This document shows positions 41,722 through 50,930 of a DNA stretch of 64,000 bases, one piece after another; position 1 is the first letter of the stretch; every line of letters starts with the position of its first letter. The DNA is taken from assembly GCF_004570875.1 (NCBI RefSeq), contig NZ_SPQK01000003.1:62001-126000 (forward strand). Reading direction: 5' to 3'. Both the position numbers and the translations under genes were made by a program. The notes beneath the pieces are model-generated. The model did no database searches. It saw nothing but the letters and a program-made list of their open reading frames with translations, and was not told the origin of the DNA. Source of the stretch: Blastococcus sp. CT_GayMR16 (GTDB taxonomy: Bacteria > Actinomycetota > Actinomycetes > Mycobacteriales > Geodermatophilaceae).

Positions 41722-42504
41722 ATGCCGGACCGCCCGACTCGAACCGACTACCTCCAGTCGCTGGAGCGAGGTCTCGCCGTCCTCCAGGTGTTCTCCAAGG
41801 ACCATGCGCGGCTGACCCTGAGCGACGTCGCACGGCTGGCCGGGATCACCCGGGCCACCGCCCGGCGGATCCTGCTCACCCTCGAGCACCTCGGGCACGT
41901 GCGCGCCGAGGGCCGCCTGTTCTCCCTCACGCCGCGTGTCCTGTCCCTCGGGTTCGGCTACCTGTCCTCGCTGAACCTCTGGGAGGTCGCGCAGCCGTAC
42001 ATGGAGCAACTGGTCGAGCAGACCCACGAGTCGTGCTCGGCGGCGACCCTGGACCTGCCCGACATCGTCTACGTCGCGCGCGTGCCCACCCGCCGGATCA
42101 TGACCATCGCGCTGGGCATCGGGTCGCGGCTCCCCGCGCACTCGACGTCGATGGGCCGGGTGCTGCTGGCCGACCTCCCGGACGCCGAGCTGGATGCCTT
42201 CCTCGCGACGGGTCCCTTCGCGGCCGCCACGGAGCGCACCACCACCGACCCCGAGGAACTGCGGACGGCGGTCCGGCAGGTTCGCGAGCAGGGCTGGTCG
42301 ATGGTCGACCAGGAACTTGAGACGGGGCTGCGCTCGATCTCCGCACCGATCCGCGGCGCCGACGGGCGGACGATCGCGGCGCTCAACCTGGCCGCCGCCG
42401 CGCCGCGGATCGGGCTGGACGAGCTGCGCGGGCAGTTCCTCCCGCCGCTGCTGACGACGGCCGACCAGATCTCCTTGGCCTTCCGGCACAGCGGCCGGCG
42501 GTAG
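41722..42504 (+). CDS. IclR family regulator, PcaR/PobR-like
   Basis: 260 residues. The winged HTH (LQSLERGLAVLQVFSKD, TLSDVARLAGITRATARRILLTLEHLGHV) is followed by the IclR effector domain (about 85-255) with SSLNLWEVAQPYMEQLVEQTHES and STSMGRVLLADLP. The N-terminal phrase and SLGFGYLSSL resemble PcaR/PobR/CatR-type activators of aromatic catabolism. No beta-ketoadipate genes are nearby, so the target is unknown. It converges on the LysM gene with a 7-base gap. Confidence 0.88.
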   Translation: MPDRPTRTDYLQSLERGLAVLQVFSKDHARLTLSDVARLAGITRATARRILLTLEHLGHVRAEGRLFSLTPRVLSLGFGYLSSLNLWEVAQPYMEQLVEQTHESCSAATLDLPDIVYVARVPTRRIMTIALGIGSRLPAHSTSMGRVLLADLPDAELDAFLATGPFAAATERTTTDPEELRTAVRQVREQGWSMVDQELETGLRSISAPIRGADGRTIAALNLAAAAPRIGLDELRGQFLPPLLTTADQISLAFRHSGRR

Positions 42505-42511
42505 CCCCCCG

Positions 42512-42982
42512 TCAGAGCGGGACGCGGAGGACCTGTCCGACCTGGATCTTGTTCGGGTCACGCAGCCGGCTGGCTGCCGCGATCTTGGCGACCGTCGACC
42601 CGGTCGCCCGGGCGATCGCGCTGACGGTGTCGCCACGGACGACCTGGTGCAGCTGATAGCCCTGCATCCCGCCGATCACGATGATCGACACCGACTGGGT
42701 GTCCAGGCCCTGGTCGCGCATCCCGGACGGGTCGTCGCCGAAGAGCTCGAACGTCGCGTGGCCGATGTAGTCGGTGCCGACCGCCGCCTGGTGGACGAAG
42801 GACTCCAGCAGGCCCATCGACCCGGCGGTGAACGACCCCTCGGCGAGCACACCGTCGGGCGCGCGGATCACCCAGCCGTACGTCGCCTCGAAGGCCGTCC
42901 CGAGCGCGGCGATCGCGAGCGTCCGGCCGACGAGGTCCCACGGCTGCGGCTGCCTGAGCGAGATCCCGTAGAGGTCGGTCAC
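42512..42982 (-). CDS. Small protein with Gmad2-like and LysM domains
   Basis: 156 residues. Residues 1-100 have an Ig-like Gmad2 pattern (ISLRQPQPWDLVGRTLAIAALG, then GWVIRAPDGVLAEGSFTAG). Residues 110-156 form a LysM domain (YQLHQVVRGDTVSAIARAT ... PNKIQVGQVLRVP). LysM binds peptidoglycan or chitin, but no signal peptide is visible, so location is unclear. The GTG start overlaps the flavoprotein stop as GTGA, an odd pairing of an oxidase with a glycan-binding protein. Confidence 0.82.
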   Translation of the reverse strand: MTDLYGISLRQPQPWDLVGRTLAIAALGTAFEATYGWVIRAPDGVLAEGSFTAGSMGLLESFVHQAAVGTDYIGHATFELFGDDPSGMRDQGLDTQSVSIIVIGGMQGYQLHQVVRGDTVSAIARATGSTVAKIAAASRLRDPNKIQVGQVLRVPL

Positions 42983-44379
42983 GCAGTGCTCCCCCGCGGC
43001 GAGGGCACCGGCACCGGCCGGATGTTCTGGTTCAGGTGGAACAGGTTGTCGGGGTCGTAGCGCCGCTTGACCTCGCTCAGCCGGCGGTAGTTGGCCCCGT
43101 AGTTGTCGGCCACCTTGTCCTGGTCGTCAGGGGAGGCGAAGTTGACGTAACCCCCGGCCTCGGAGTGCGGCGCGATCGCGGCGTAGTACTCGCGCACCCA
43201 CCGGATGTTCTTCTCGTTGTCGGCGGGGTCGGGCCACATGCCGGCGATGACGGGAGCGAAGTTCGCATCGCGGTGCCCGAACGCCGTGGCATCGGCAGAC
43301 ACGTCGTGCACCGCGCCGTCGATCGGGTACAGGTGCACCGTCGAGTTCACGGTCGGCACCTTGGGCCCGTGCTCCATGTGCACCGCGATGGCCTCGTCGG
43401 TCATCTCGCGCACGTACGCGGCCTTCCAGTAGTGCTGCAGTCCCGGCGGCACGAGGCCGTCGAACGCACTGTTCAGCGCGGCGTACGGCATCTCGCCGAT
43501 GTGCTCGGCGACCGGCATGGCGACGTCCCGGAAGCCCTGGAGCAGCCGCTCGCCCTCCTCGGCCGGTCCGTTGAAGCACGAGACGAGGGCGACGAACGGC
43601 TGGCCGGCGCGGTCCGCCGGTACGAACGGCAGCGGAGGGGCGATCTGGAAGGCCGGGAAGCCGCCGAACTCGCGCGGCGCGGTCGTGATGAAGTCCCGGA
43701 AGTAGCGCAGCAGGGCGACCCCGTCGGACAGCTCGAAGAACATCGGACCGCCGTAGATCGTGGTCACCGGGTGCACCCGGAAGGTGAACTCGGTGACGAC
43801 GCCGAAGTTGCCTCCGCCGCCGCGGAGCGCCCAGAAGAGGTCGGGGTTCTCGTCGGCGTTCGCGGTGACCAGGGAGCCGTCGGCGGTGACCACGCGGGCG
43901 GAGACCAGGTTGTCGCAGGACAACCCGAAGCCGCGGGAGAGGTAGCCGATGCCGCCGCCGAGGGTGAGGCCGCCGACCCCGGTGGTGGAGATGATGCCGC
44001 CGGTCGTGGCCAGGCCGTGCGCCGCGGTCACGTCGTTGAAGCGCCCCCAGGTGGTGCCGCCACCGGCCGTCGCCGTGCGGGCCGCGTCGTCGACGTGCAC
44101 CGACTGCATCGGCGACAGGTCGGCGACGATGGCGCCCTCGGCGGTGCCGAAGCCCGGCACGCTGTGCCCACCCCCGCGGACGGCGAGATCCAGCCGGCGT
44201 TCGGCTGCCGCCCGCACGACCTCGACGACGTCCTCGTCATTGGCGCAGCGGACGATCGCGGCGGGGCGCACGTCGACCATCGCGTTGTAGACCCGCCGGG
44301 CTTCCTCATAGCCCTCGTCGCCGGGACGGATCACGGTGCCGGCCACGCGGTCCTTCAACGCTGCCAATGCCTGTGTCAT
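42979..44379 (-). CDS. Berberine-bridge-enzyme-like FAD oxidoreductase
   Basis: 466 residues from the ATG at 44379 (GAGGAG six bases before). The PCMH-type FAD domain carries His72 in RGGGHSVPGFG and Cys155 in GFGLSCDNLVSARVV, the two residues that hold FAD covalently in BBE-type enzymes. The C-terminal BBE motif YGANYRRLSEVKRRYDPDNLFHLNQN ends the protein. No Tat signal, so cytoplasmic. Such enzymes oxidise sugars, alkaloids or polyketide alcohols; substrate unknown. Confidence 0.9.
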   Translation of the reverse strand: MTQALAALKDRVAGTVIRPGDEGYEEARRVYNAMVDVRPAAIVRCANDEDVVEVVRAAAERRLDLAVRGGGHSVPGFGTAEGAIVADLSPMQSVHVDDAARTATAGGGTTWGRFNDVTAAHGLATTGGIISTTGVGGLTLGGGIGYLSRGFGLSCDNLVSARVVTADGSLVTANADENPDLFWALRGGGGNFGVVTEFTFRVHPVTTIYGGPMFFELSDGVALLRYFRDFITTAPREFGGFPAFQIAPPLPFVPADRAGQPFVALVSCFNGPAEEGERLLQGFRDVAMPVAEHIGEMPYAALNSAFDGLVPPGLQHYWKAAYVREMTDEAIAVHMEHGPKVPTVNSTVHLYPIDGAVHDVSADATAFGHRDANFAPVIAGMWPDPADNEKNIRWVREYYAAIAPHSEAGGYVNFASPDDQDKVADNYGANYRRLSEVKRRYDPDNLFHLNQNIRPVPVPSPRGSTA

Positions 44380-44524
44380 AGCTGCTCCTCGCTCGGAGCG
44401 CACGCACCCGCGGTTCGAGCACGCACGCAGATGGCGGCGCCGAACGTAGGGCGACGGCCATCGACCGGACACGGTCCTAGGTCCCTGTCACGGGAGCGTC
44501 ACAGGCGACGGCCCGGGAGCCGGC

Positions 44525-44908
44525 TCAGCGGGCGCCGAACTCCTCATCGGTGACGTGGTCGCCCCACGTCGCGTCGTCGTCCTCCCAGATGGCGGTGTGC
44601 ACCATGAAGTTGTCCGGGGCGGCGCCGTGCCAGTGCTCCTCGCCCGGCGGCGTGTGGATCACGTCGCCGGGCCGGATGACGACGACCTCGCCGCCGCGGG
44701 ACTGGACCAGGCCGACGCCGTCCGTCACGTGCAGGGTCTGGCCCAGCGAGTGCGAGTGCCACGCCGTGCGGGCGCAGGGTGCGAAGCGGACCGTGTTGAC
44801 CCGCACCCGCGAGGGCGCCTCGCCCCGGGCGATGACGTCGAACCACACGTCACCGGTGAACCACTGGGCCGGTCCCTTGGCGCTGGCCTGCTTGGGGAGC
44901 AGTTCCAC
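44525..44908 (-). CDS. Cupin-fold protein
   Basis: 127 residues from a GTG with AAGGAG seven bases before. Cupin motif 1 is TAWHSHSLGQTLHVTDGVGLVQ with metal-binding His pair and Gln/His. Motif 2 is PGDVIHTPPGEEHWHGAAP. This is the small single-domain type often annotated as carboxymuconolactone-associated or quercetinase-like cupin. It begins 15 bases after the alcohol dehydrogenase stop, so they are co-transcribed. Metal likely Fe, Mn or Zn; reaction unknown. Confidence 0.85.
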   Translation of the reverse strand: MELLPKQASAKGPAQWFTGDVWFDVIARGEAPSRVRVNTVRFAPCARTAWHSHSLGQTLHVTDGVGLVQSRGGEVVVIRPGDVIHTPPGEEHWHGAAPDNFMVHTAIWEDDDATWGDHVTDEEFGAR

Positions 44909-44923
44909 GTCGTTCTCCTTCGA

Positions 44924-45946
44924 TCAGGGCTGGACGAGGACCTTGAGGGCGTCGCGGGCGTCCATGGCGCGGTACCCGTCGGGGACGCCGTCGAGGTCGA
45001 CGGTGCGGTCGAACACCTTGCCCGGCTCGATCCGGCCCTCGAGGACGTCGGGGAGCTGCTCCTCGATGTACGGGCGCTGCGCGCCGGGCCCGCCGGTCAG
45101 GGTGATGTTGCGGCCGAACAGGCTGCCGAAGCCGACCGGCGCCGCCTCGTACTGCGGCACGCCGACCCGGCTGATGACGCCGCCGGCGCGGACGACGCCG
45201 TACGCCTGCTGGTAGGCCGGCATGTGGCCGACGCATTCGAGAACCGTGTGGGTGCCGTGTCCGCCGGTGAGCTCGCGCACCGTGGCGATGCCCTCCTCGC
45301 CGCGCTCGGCGACGACGTCGGTGGCACCGAACTCCCGGCCGAGGTCGGTGCGGTCCTTGTGCCGGCCCATGAGGACGATCCGCTCGGCGCCGAGCCGCTT
45401 GGCGGCGAGCACCGCCAGCAGCCCGACCGCGCCGTCACCGATCACCGTGACCGTCGTCCGGGCGTTGACACCCGCCGTCACGGCGGCGTGGTGACCGGTG
45501 ATCAGGACGTCGGACAGCGTCAGCAGCGAGGGCAGCAGCGCCGAGTCCTCACCCACCGGCGCCGGAACGAGGGTGCCGTCGGCCTGCGGCACGCGGACGG
45601 CCTCGGCCTGGGCGGTGGAGAAGAAGCCACCGTGCTCGCACGAGGTGGTCAGACCCTCGCGGCAGAACGCGCAGGTGTTGTCGAACCAGGCGAACGGGGC
45701 GATCACGAGGTCGCCGGCCTTCACGGTGCTGACCGCGGAACCGGTCTCCTCGACCACGCCGATGAACTCGTGGCCCATCGGAGAGCCCTCGGCGGAGGCC
45801 GGCATCGAGTGGTAGGGGTGCAGGTCGCTGCCGCAGACGCAGGTGCGGACGACGCGCACCAGCGCGTCCGTGGGCTGCTGCAGCGCCGGGTCGGGCACGT
45901 TCTCCACGCGCACGTCGCCGGGGCCGTACATCAGGGTTGCTCGCAC
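44924..45946 (-). CDS. Zinc-dependent alcohol dehydrogenase (MDR family)
   Basis: 340 residues from the GTG at 45946 (a later ATG at 45931 is possible). Catalytic zinc elements: CVCGSDLHPYH (about 37) and GHEFIGVVEE (about 61). The structural-zinc loop reads DNTCAFCREGLTTSC, with three Cys and Asp in place of the first. The NAD(P) fold has TVIGDGAVGLLAVLAAK (about 165). It belongs to a group often found with a cupin and an SDR gene, as here. Probably oxidises or reduces an aldehyde or alcohol. Confidence 0.88.
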   Translation of the reverse strand: MRATLMYGPGDVRVENVPDPALQQPTDALVRVVRTCVCGSDLHPYHSMPASAEGSPMGHEFIGVVEETGSAVSTVKAGDLVIAPFAWFDNTCAFCREGLTTSCEHGGFFSTAQAEAVRVPQADGTLVPAPVGEDSALLPSLLTLSDVLITGHHAAVTAGVNARTTVTVIGDGAVGLLAVLAAKRLGAERIVLMGRHKDRTDLGREFGATDVVAERGEEGIATVRELTGGHGTHTVLECVGHMPAYQQAYGVVRAGGVISRVGVPQYEAAPVGFGSLFGRNITLTGGPGAQRPYIEEQLPDVLEGRIEPGKVFDRTVDLDGVPDGYRAMDARDALKVLVQP

Positions 45947-45989
45947 GAAGATCTTTTTCCATTCCGTAGGGGTACTGACAGGGCCACCC

Positions 45990-46844
45990 TCAGGCGTTCG
46001 CCGGGGCATCGTCGTGAGCCAGGGAGGAGGAGAGCTCCCGGTGGGCGGCCACCTGGGCGAGCAGGTCGTTCGCTTTCTGCTCGACACCCTGGACGGCGTC
46101 GGCGCCGGCGACCCAGCGCAGCGGCGGGTTCTCCTGAGTGGCGACCTGGACGAGGCTGACGGCGAGCTTGGCCGGGTCGCCGCCCTGCCGGCCGTTCATG
46201 TCGTTCCAGGCGGCGACGGTCTGCCGGGTGCGCTCGGCGTAGTCGTCGATCGAGGGCTCGGCGTAGTTCGTGGACCCCGCCGTGAGCAGGTCGGTGCGGA
46301 AGAACCCGGGCTCGACCACCGTGGTGCGGATGCCGAACGGCGCGACCTCGGGCGTCAGCGACTCCATCCAGCCCTCGAGGGCGAACTTCGACGCGGCGTA
46401 GGCGCTGGTGAACTCCCCGCCGATGAGTCCGGCGGTCGAGCTGATCGTGACGACGTGACCGGCCCGCTGAGCCCGCATGACCGGCAGCACCGCGCGGGTG
46501 ACGTTCAGCGGGCCGAACAGGTTGGTCTCGATCTGGGCCCGGAAGTCCTCCGGGGTGATCTCCTCGAAGAATCCGGCGTAGAAGTTGCCGGCGTTGTTGA
46601 CCAGGACGTCGATCCGGCCGAAGCGCTCGACGGCGGCGTCGACAGCCGCCCGGGCACTGGCCGGATCGGTGATGTCCAGGGCGACCGTCAGCAGGTCGTC
46701 GTGCGGGCCGACGGCGGCGCCGACCCGCTCGGGGTCGCGACCGGTGGCCACGACCGCGTGGCCCGCGGCCAGGGCGGCCAAGGCGATGTCCACGCCCATC
46801 CCGCGGCCTGCGCCCGTGACGAACCAGACCTTCTTGTCACTCAT
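45990..46844 (-). CDS. Short-chain dehydrogenase/reductase
   Basis: 284 residues from the ATG at 46844 (GAAGG eight bases before). Classical SDR: TGAGRGMG (10-17), NNAG (about 84), the catalytic Ser in ISSTAGLIGG and YAASK (about 150). The loop after the active site GFFRTDLLTAGST is typical of bacterial oxidoreductases of this branch. It is the first gene of the SDR-ADH-cupin run. An XRE-type regulator is divergent and shares a 157-base promoter space with a 9-bp inverted repeat. Confidence 0.92.
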   Translation of the reverse strand: MSDKKVWFVTGAGRGMGVDIALAALAAGHAVVATGRDPERVGAAVGPHDDLLTVALDITDPASARAAVDAAVERFGRIDVLVNNAGNFYAGFFEEITPEDFRAQIETNLFGPLNVTRAVLPVMRAQRAGHVVTISSTAGLIGGEFTSAYAASKFALEGWMESLTPEVAPFGIRTTVVEPGFFRTDLLTAGSTNYAEPSIDDYAERTRQTVAAWNDMNGRQGGDPAKLAVSLVQVATQENPPLRWVAGADAVQGVEQKANDLLAQVAAHRELSSSLAHDDAPANA

Positions 46845-46944
46845 GAGTTGCCTTCCATGCGGAGTCGTCGGGACGAGGGGTGCGTTCGCGACCTCGTCGG
46901 AACCCAGGGAACGCGCGTCGGCGGGGATGTGGGAGAGCCTGGGC

Positions 46945-46972
46945 TGAGGGGGTACCGCCAGGGACCCCCTCA
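46945..46972. promoter_or_regulatory. Inverted repeat, candidate operator of the XRE regulator
   Basis: TGAGGGGGT (46945-46953) and its exact complement ACCCCCTCA (46964-46972) with a 10-base spacer. It lies in the space between the SDR operon and the divergent XRE gene, ending 16 bases before the XRE -10. Position and symmetry fit a dimeric regulator site. Confidence 0.55.
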
Positions 46973-46988
46973 TGGCCGGACGACGACC

Positions 46989-46994
46989 TAGCCT
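46989..46994 (+). promoter_or_regulatory. -10 box of a leaderless promoter, XRE regulator
   Basis: TAGCCT ends seven bases before the GTG at 47002, and so selects that start over the ATG at 46972, which lies inside the inverted repeat. Confidence 0.45.
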
Positions 46995-47001
46995 GGTCGT
47001 C

Positions 47002-47907
47002 GTGGACAACCGCAAGGAGCTGCGCGAGTTCCTGATCTCCCGGCGCGCGAAGGTCACCCCGGAGCAGGCGGGTCTGCCGACCTTCGGCGGGCACCGGCGC
47101 GTGCCCGGGCTGCGCCGGGAGGAGGTCTCGCTCCTCACCGGCGTCAGCGTCGAGTACTACACGCGCCTCGAGCGGGGCAACGCGCAGGGCGTCTCGGAGT
47201 CCGTGCTCGAGTCGCTCGTCCGCGCACTGCAGTTGGACGAGGCCGAGCGCGCCCACCTGTTCGATCTCGCCCGGCGGTCGACCTCCGCGAGTCCGGCCCG
47301 CCGACGTCCCGCGCACCGGGTGCGCCCTGGACTCCAGCAGCTTCTCGACGCGATGACCGACGTCCCCGCGTTCGTCCAGAACGGGCGCCTGGACGTCCTG
47401 GCCACCAACGAGCTCGGGCGGGCGCTGTACTGCGACCTGTACGACGGCGACGTCGTCCGCGGTGCTGCGGGCCGCCCGCCGAACCACGCCCGCTACACGT
47501 TCCTCGACGCCCGTTCGACGGACTTCTACCCGGACTGGAACCTCGCGGCGCGGACCGGGGTCGCACTGCTGCGCGCCGAGGCGGGACGGCGCCCGGACGA
47601 CCGGATGCTCACCGAGCTCATCGGTGAGCTGACCACCCGCAGCGACCGGTTCAGCGCCCTGTGGGCCGCGCACGACGTCCGGCGGCACACCGCCGGCACC
47701 AAGCACTTCCACCACCGCGTCGTCGGTGACCTCACGCTCGACTACGAGACGATGGAACTCCCGGGCGACGAAGCCCTGGCGCTGATCAGCTATACGGCTG
47801 CACCGGGGTCGACGTCGCACCAGGCGCTGCGCTTCCTCGCCAGCTGGGCCACGTCACCCGTCCAGGAGCCGGCCTCCGATCAGGTTCCCGAGGACCGCCC
47901 CGCCTGA
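47002..47907 (+). CDS. XRE family regulator with MmyB-like ligand-binding domain
   Basis: 301 residues from the GTG at 47002. The N-terminal HTH (LREFLISRRAKVTPEQAGL, RVPGLRREEVSLLTGVSVEYYTRLERG) is the classic actinobacterial type. The MmyB-like PAS domain follows (about 110-275; VPAFVQNGRLDVLATNELGRALY, YTFLDARSTDFYPDW). The family is often divergent from SDR or oxidoreductase genes that it represses, as here. The last 28 bases overlap the end of the convergent flavoprotein gene. Confidence 0.9.
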   Translation: MDNRKELREFLISRRAKVTPEQAGLPTFGGHRRVPGLRREEVSLLTGVSVEYYTRLERGNAQGVSESVLESLVRALQLDEAERAHLFDLARRSTSASPARRRPAHRVRPGLQQLLDAMTDVPAFVQNGRLDVLATNELGRALYCDLYDGDVVRGAAGRPPNHARYTFLDARSTDFYPDWNLAARTGVALLRAEAGRRPDDRMLTELIGELTTRSDRFSALWAAHDVRRHTAGTKHFHHRVVGDLTLDYETMELPGDEALALISYTAAPGSTSHQALRFLASWATSPVQEPASDQVPEDRPA

Positions 47908-49244
47908 GCCGGCTCGGGCGACTCCCTCAGAGCGCCGGCGACGATCTCCCGCAGTTCGGCGCGCGTGGGGCCGGAAGTGAACGCGGGCCGCCAGCCGGAC
48001 TCGTAGACGCGGCGGGCAAGAGGTTCCACGGGGTCCAGACACGAGGGCAGTTGCAGCATGGAGATGTATCCCCCGAGCGCCGGCCCGATGGCGGGGTCCC
48101 GCTCGGCCGCGGCCATGATCAGGTCCGAGGGCAACCGACGGGTGAGGTCGACGTCCCCGCCCTCCCACCGACGGACGGAGTCCCCGTCCATGTCCACGTG
48201 GTCGACGACCCACGGGCGCATGGTGGCCTCGCACCAGTCGCCGAACGGCTCCCCCACGAGTCCCGGATCCGTCACACTGCCGAGCAGCGCCACCAGCTGC
48301 TGGACCTGGAGGAACGTCGTCGCCACGCCGCGGCCGAAGATCGGGGTGGTCGTGGCCACCGCGTCACCGACGCTGACGAGCCCGGGGATGCACGGCCGTC
48401 CGTCGCGCCCTCGCTGTCCGCGGTAGGTGTTGTACAGCGGGCCGCCGGGAAGGACGTCGGTCACCGGGGCCGCGCGCTCCGGGTCGGTCCACGCGGCGAG
48501 GCCGGGGATGGCTCGGCAGACGGCCTCGAAGGCCGTCTGGTGCCGCAGGTCCTTCAGCGCCGGATCGGCGGTCGGCCGCACCAGCACCACCGAGAAGTGG
48601 CCCTGCTCGTGCAGGAACACCAGGACCTGATAGCCGTCGAAGTCTCCCTGCCAGGCGAGCTGATTCGACATCGGCCCGGGCTCCGCGCCGTCGTGCAGGC
48701 GGTACTGCCGGTCGACGTACGCCATGCCGCACGGGCCCCCCGCCGAGGCGGGCGCGCGCAGCGCGTCGACGCTCCGGCCGGACCGTCCGGATGCGTCCAC
48801 CACCAGATCCGCCTCCACCGGAGAGCCGTCGACGACGATGCCGCGCACCCGCCCGGCCGAGGAGATCACGCCGTCCACGTGCCCCTGCGCGACCGTCAGG
48901 CCCGGCACCGTGTCCGCCGTCGCCCGCAGGGCTCGCTCGAAGGTGTCGCGGCGCGACCGGTGCCCGGCGGGCACGACGCCCATCCCGGGGACGTCGAAGG
49001 TGATGGGCTCGGCGCCGCGAGCGAGCCACGCGTCCAGCGCCGCCGGCCACTCGCGCCCGAGTGCCCTCCCTACCTGCGGCCGGAAAGCGTGCGCGTGGTG
49101 GAACTGCATCACCCCGGGCCGCGGCCAGTGGCCGGCCGGCGGCCGGGTGTCGCGGTCCACCGCGATGACGTCGTGGCCCCGGCCGGCCAGCGCACCACCG
49201 AGGAACAAGCCGGCCGGGCCGGCTCCGATGATCGCGACCCGCAT
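47880..49244 (-). CDS. FAD-dependent monooxygenase/halogenase-like oxidoreductase
   Basis: 454 residues from the ATG at 49244 (GAGG eight bases before). GAGPAGLFLGGALAGRGHDVIAVDRD (about 7-32) binds FAD, and LVSVGDAVATTTPIFGRGVATTF (about 300) is the second FAD motif with the GD pair. The plan resembles PHBH-fold monooxygenases or tryptophan-halogenase relatives without the WxWxIP motif. Substrate unknown. Its 3' end overlaps the XRE gene by 28 bases in opposite orientation. Confidence 0.82.
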   Translation of the reverse strand: MRVAIIGAGPAGLFLGGALAGRGHDVIAVDRDTRPPAGHWPRPGVMQFHHAHAFRPQVGRALGREWPAALDAWLARGAEPITFDVPGMGVVPAGHRSRRDTFERALRATADTVPGLTVAQGHVDGVISSAGRVRGIVVDGSPVEADLVVDASGRSGRSVDALRAPASAGGPCGMAYVDRQYRLHDGAEPGPMSNQLAWQGDFDGYQVLVFLHEQGHFSVVLVRPTADPALKDLRHQTAFEAVCRAIPGLAAWTDPERAAPVTDVLPGGPLYNTYRGQRGRDGRPCIPGLVSVGDAVATTTPIFGRGVATTFLQVQQLVALLGSVTDPGLVGEPFGDWCEATMRPWVVDHVDMDGDSVRRWEGGDVDLTRRLPSDLIMAAAERDPAIGPALGGYISMLQLPSCLDPVEPLARRVYESGWRPAFTSGPTRAELREIVAGALRESPEPAQAGRSSGT

Positions 49245-49328
49245 CAGAACGCCTCGTCCCGCGCCCAGGGCGCCTCGACTGGAGGGAGCGTGTTCTCGTG
49301 CGGGTCGCCGCGTCAACGGGATTGGGTG

Positions 49329-50909
49329 TCAGTCGGCGACCTCGCGCCGGGACAGGCGGACCTCCTCGATGTCCAGCCGGGCCTGGTACTGGCGCAGCAC
49401 GATGTCGTCGATGCGCTGTTCGTCGCGGAGCGCGAGCACCGTGGTCCGCTTGCGGGCGAGCAGGGCGAGCCGCAGGGCGGCGTACTGCTCCTCGTGACGG
49501 GCCACCGGCTCGTCCTCGTCGTCCTCACCGACATGCGTGACGTGCAGGTGCTCCTCGTACTCGCGCCGGGTCCGCTCGATCACGTCCGGGTCGGTGCCCA
49601 GCTCCGCGGCAACCCCGGGCAGCGCCGCCAGGGCCGCGCCGGTGGCCTCGCTCTGGGCGAGCCGCTGCTCCTCCTCGACGGAGGTGTCGCGAGGCAGCCG
49701 GGCCCAGCGGACCACCGCCGGCAGGATCAGCGCCTGCAGCAGGGTCACCGCGATGACGCCCGCGGTCACGAAGACGATCAGGTCGCGCCCCGGGAACGAC
49801 TCACCGGACGCCACGGTCTGGGGCACGGCGAGCGCCGCGGCGAGCGACACGGCGCCCCGGAAGCCGGCCACACCGTTGACCACGCGCCCTCGGGGTCCGA
49901 CTCGACGGAGGCGCTGCTGCGGCCGTCGGTCCAGCGCGCGGATCACGTAGGGCATGGTGAACAACCAGGCGAAGCGCACGCCGATCACCACGGCCGAGAC
50001 GGCGGCCACGGCGAACAGCCCGCGTGCCAGGTCGGTGCTGGTCAGCCCGCGGACCGACGCCTGGACCTCCAGCCCGACGAGCACGAAGAGGGCGCCGTTG
50101 AGCAGGTAGGTCGACAGCGTCCAGAACGCCGTCGTCATCTGGCGGGTGTCTGCCCGGCTCAGGCGCGGGCCGACCTGGCTCATGATCAGTCCGCACACGA
50201 CGACGGCCAGGACCCCCGAGGCCTCCACGACCTCCGCCAGCAAAAAGGCACTGAACGGCGTCAGCAGGATGAGCACGTTCTCCAGCAGCAGGTCGTCCAG
50301 GCGCCTCCTGGCCTGGGTCGCCAGCCAGGCGACCAGCACCCCCACCAGCGCGCCGCCGCCGTAGGAGACCAGGAACAGACCCGCCACGTGCAGCGTCCCC
50401 ACGCTCTCCTCGCCGACCGTGACGCCGACGGCGAGGCCGTACACGACCAGCGCGGTGCCGTCGTTGACCAGGCTTTCAGCACGCAGCGTGGTGACGGTCC
50501 GGCGTGGCAGCGCCCGGGCCAGGACGCCGACGGCCGTGGCGTCGGTCGGCGCCAGTGCGGCTCCCAGCACCCACGCGGGCCCCCACGGCAGCCCCAGGGC
50601 GTGCCCGACCGCCGCGACCGCCGCGGCCGTGGCGATCACGAGCAGGGTGCTCGCGAGGACGATCACGCGCAGGTTGCTGCGGATCTCCCGCAGCGAGGTG
50701 GTCAGGCTCTCCCAGTACAGGAGTGCCGGCAGGAAGATCAGCAGCATCGCCTCGGGCGGCAGGTGCACCTCACGCAGCGCGGGGACGAACCCGAGGAGCA
50801 CGCCGCAGAGGAGCAGGAGGAGCGGCGGGGCCAACCGCAGCCGGCGGGCCAGGACCCCGGCGATCAGCAAGGTCGCGCCGAGGACGACGACCAGTTCGAG
50901 TCCGAGCAT
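49329..50909 (-). CDS. CPA1 family Na+/H+ antiporter
   Basis: 526 residues. About 12 membrane helices fill 1-410, then a cytosolic Glu/Arg-rich tail with coiled-coil character (about 420-526). The ion-site elements of CPA1 are AALAPTDATAVGVL (about 112-125), AESLVNDGTALVVYG (about 143-157) and FRGAVSLAAALAVP (about 350). It exchanges Na+ (or K+) for H+. GGAGG eight bases before the ATG. It starts 21 bases after the DUF1905 gene on the same strand and is followed by the flavoprotein. Confidence 0.92.
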   Translation of the reverse strand: MLGLELVVVLGATLLIAGVLARRLRLAPPLLLLLCGVLLGFVPALREVHLPPEAMLLIFLPALLYWESLTTSLREIRSNLRVIVLASTLLVIATAAAVAAVGHALGLPWGPAWVLGAALAPTDATAVGVLARALPRRTVTTLRAESLVNDGTALVVYGLAVGVTVGEESVGTLHVAGLFLVSYGGGALVGVLVAWLATQARRRLDDLLLENVLILLTPFSAFLLAEVVEASGVLAVVVCGLIMSQVGPRLSRADTRQMTTAFWTLSTYLLNGALFVLVGLEVQASVRGLTSTDLARGLFAVAAVSAVVIGVRFAWLFTMPYVIRALDRRPQQRLRRVGPRGRVVNGVAGFRGAVSLAAALAVPQTVASGESFPGRDLIVFVTAGVIAVTLLQALILPAVVRWARLPRDTSVEEEQRLAQSEATGAALAALPGVAAELGTDPDVIERTRREYEEHLHVTHVGEDDEDEPVARHEEQYAALRLALLARKRTTVLALRDEQRIDDIVLRQYQARLDIEEVRLSRREVAD

Positions 50910-50930
50910 GTGTCCCCCTCCGGCGGACGG

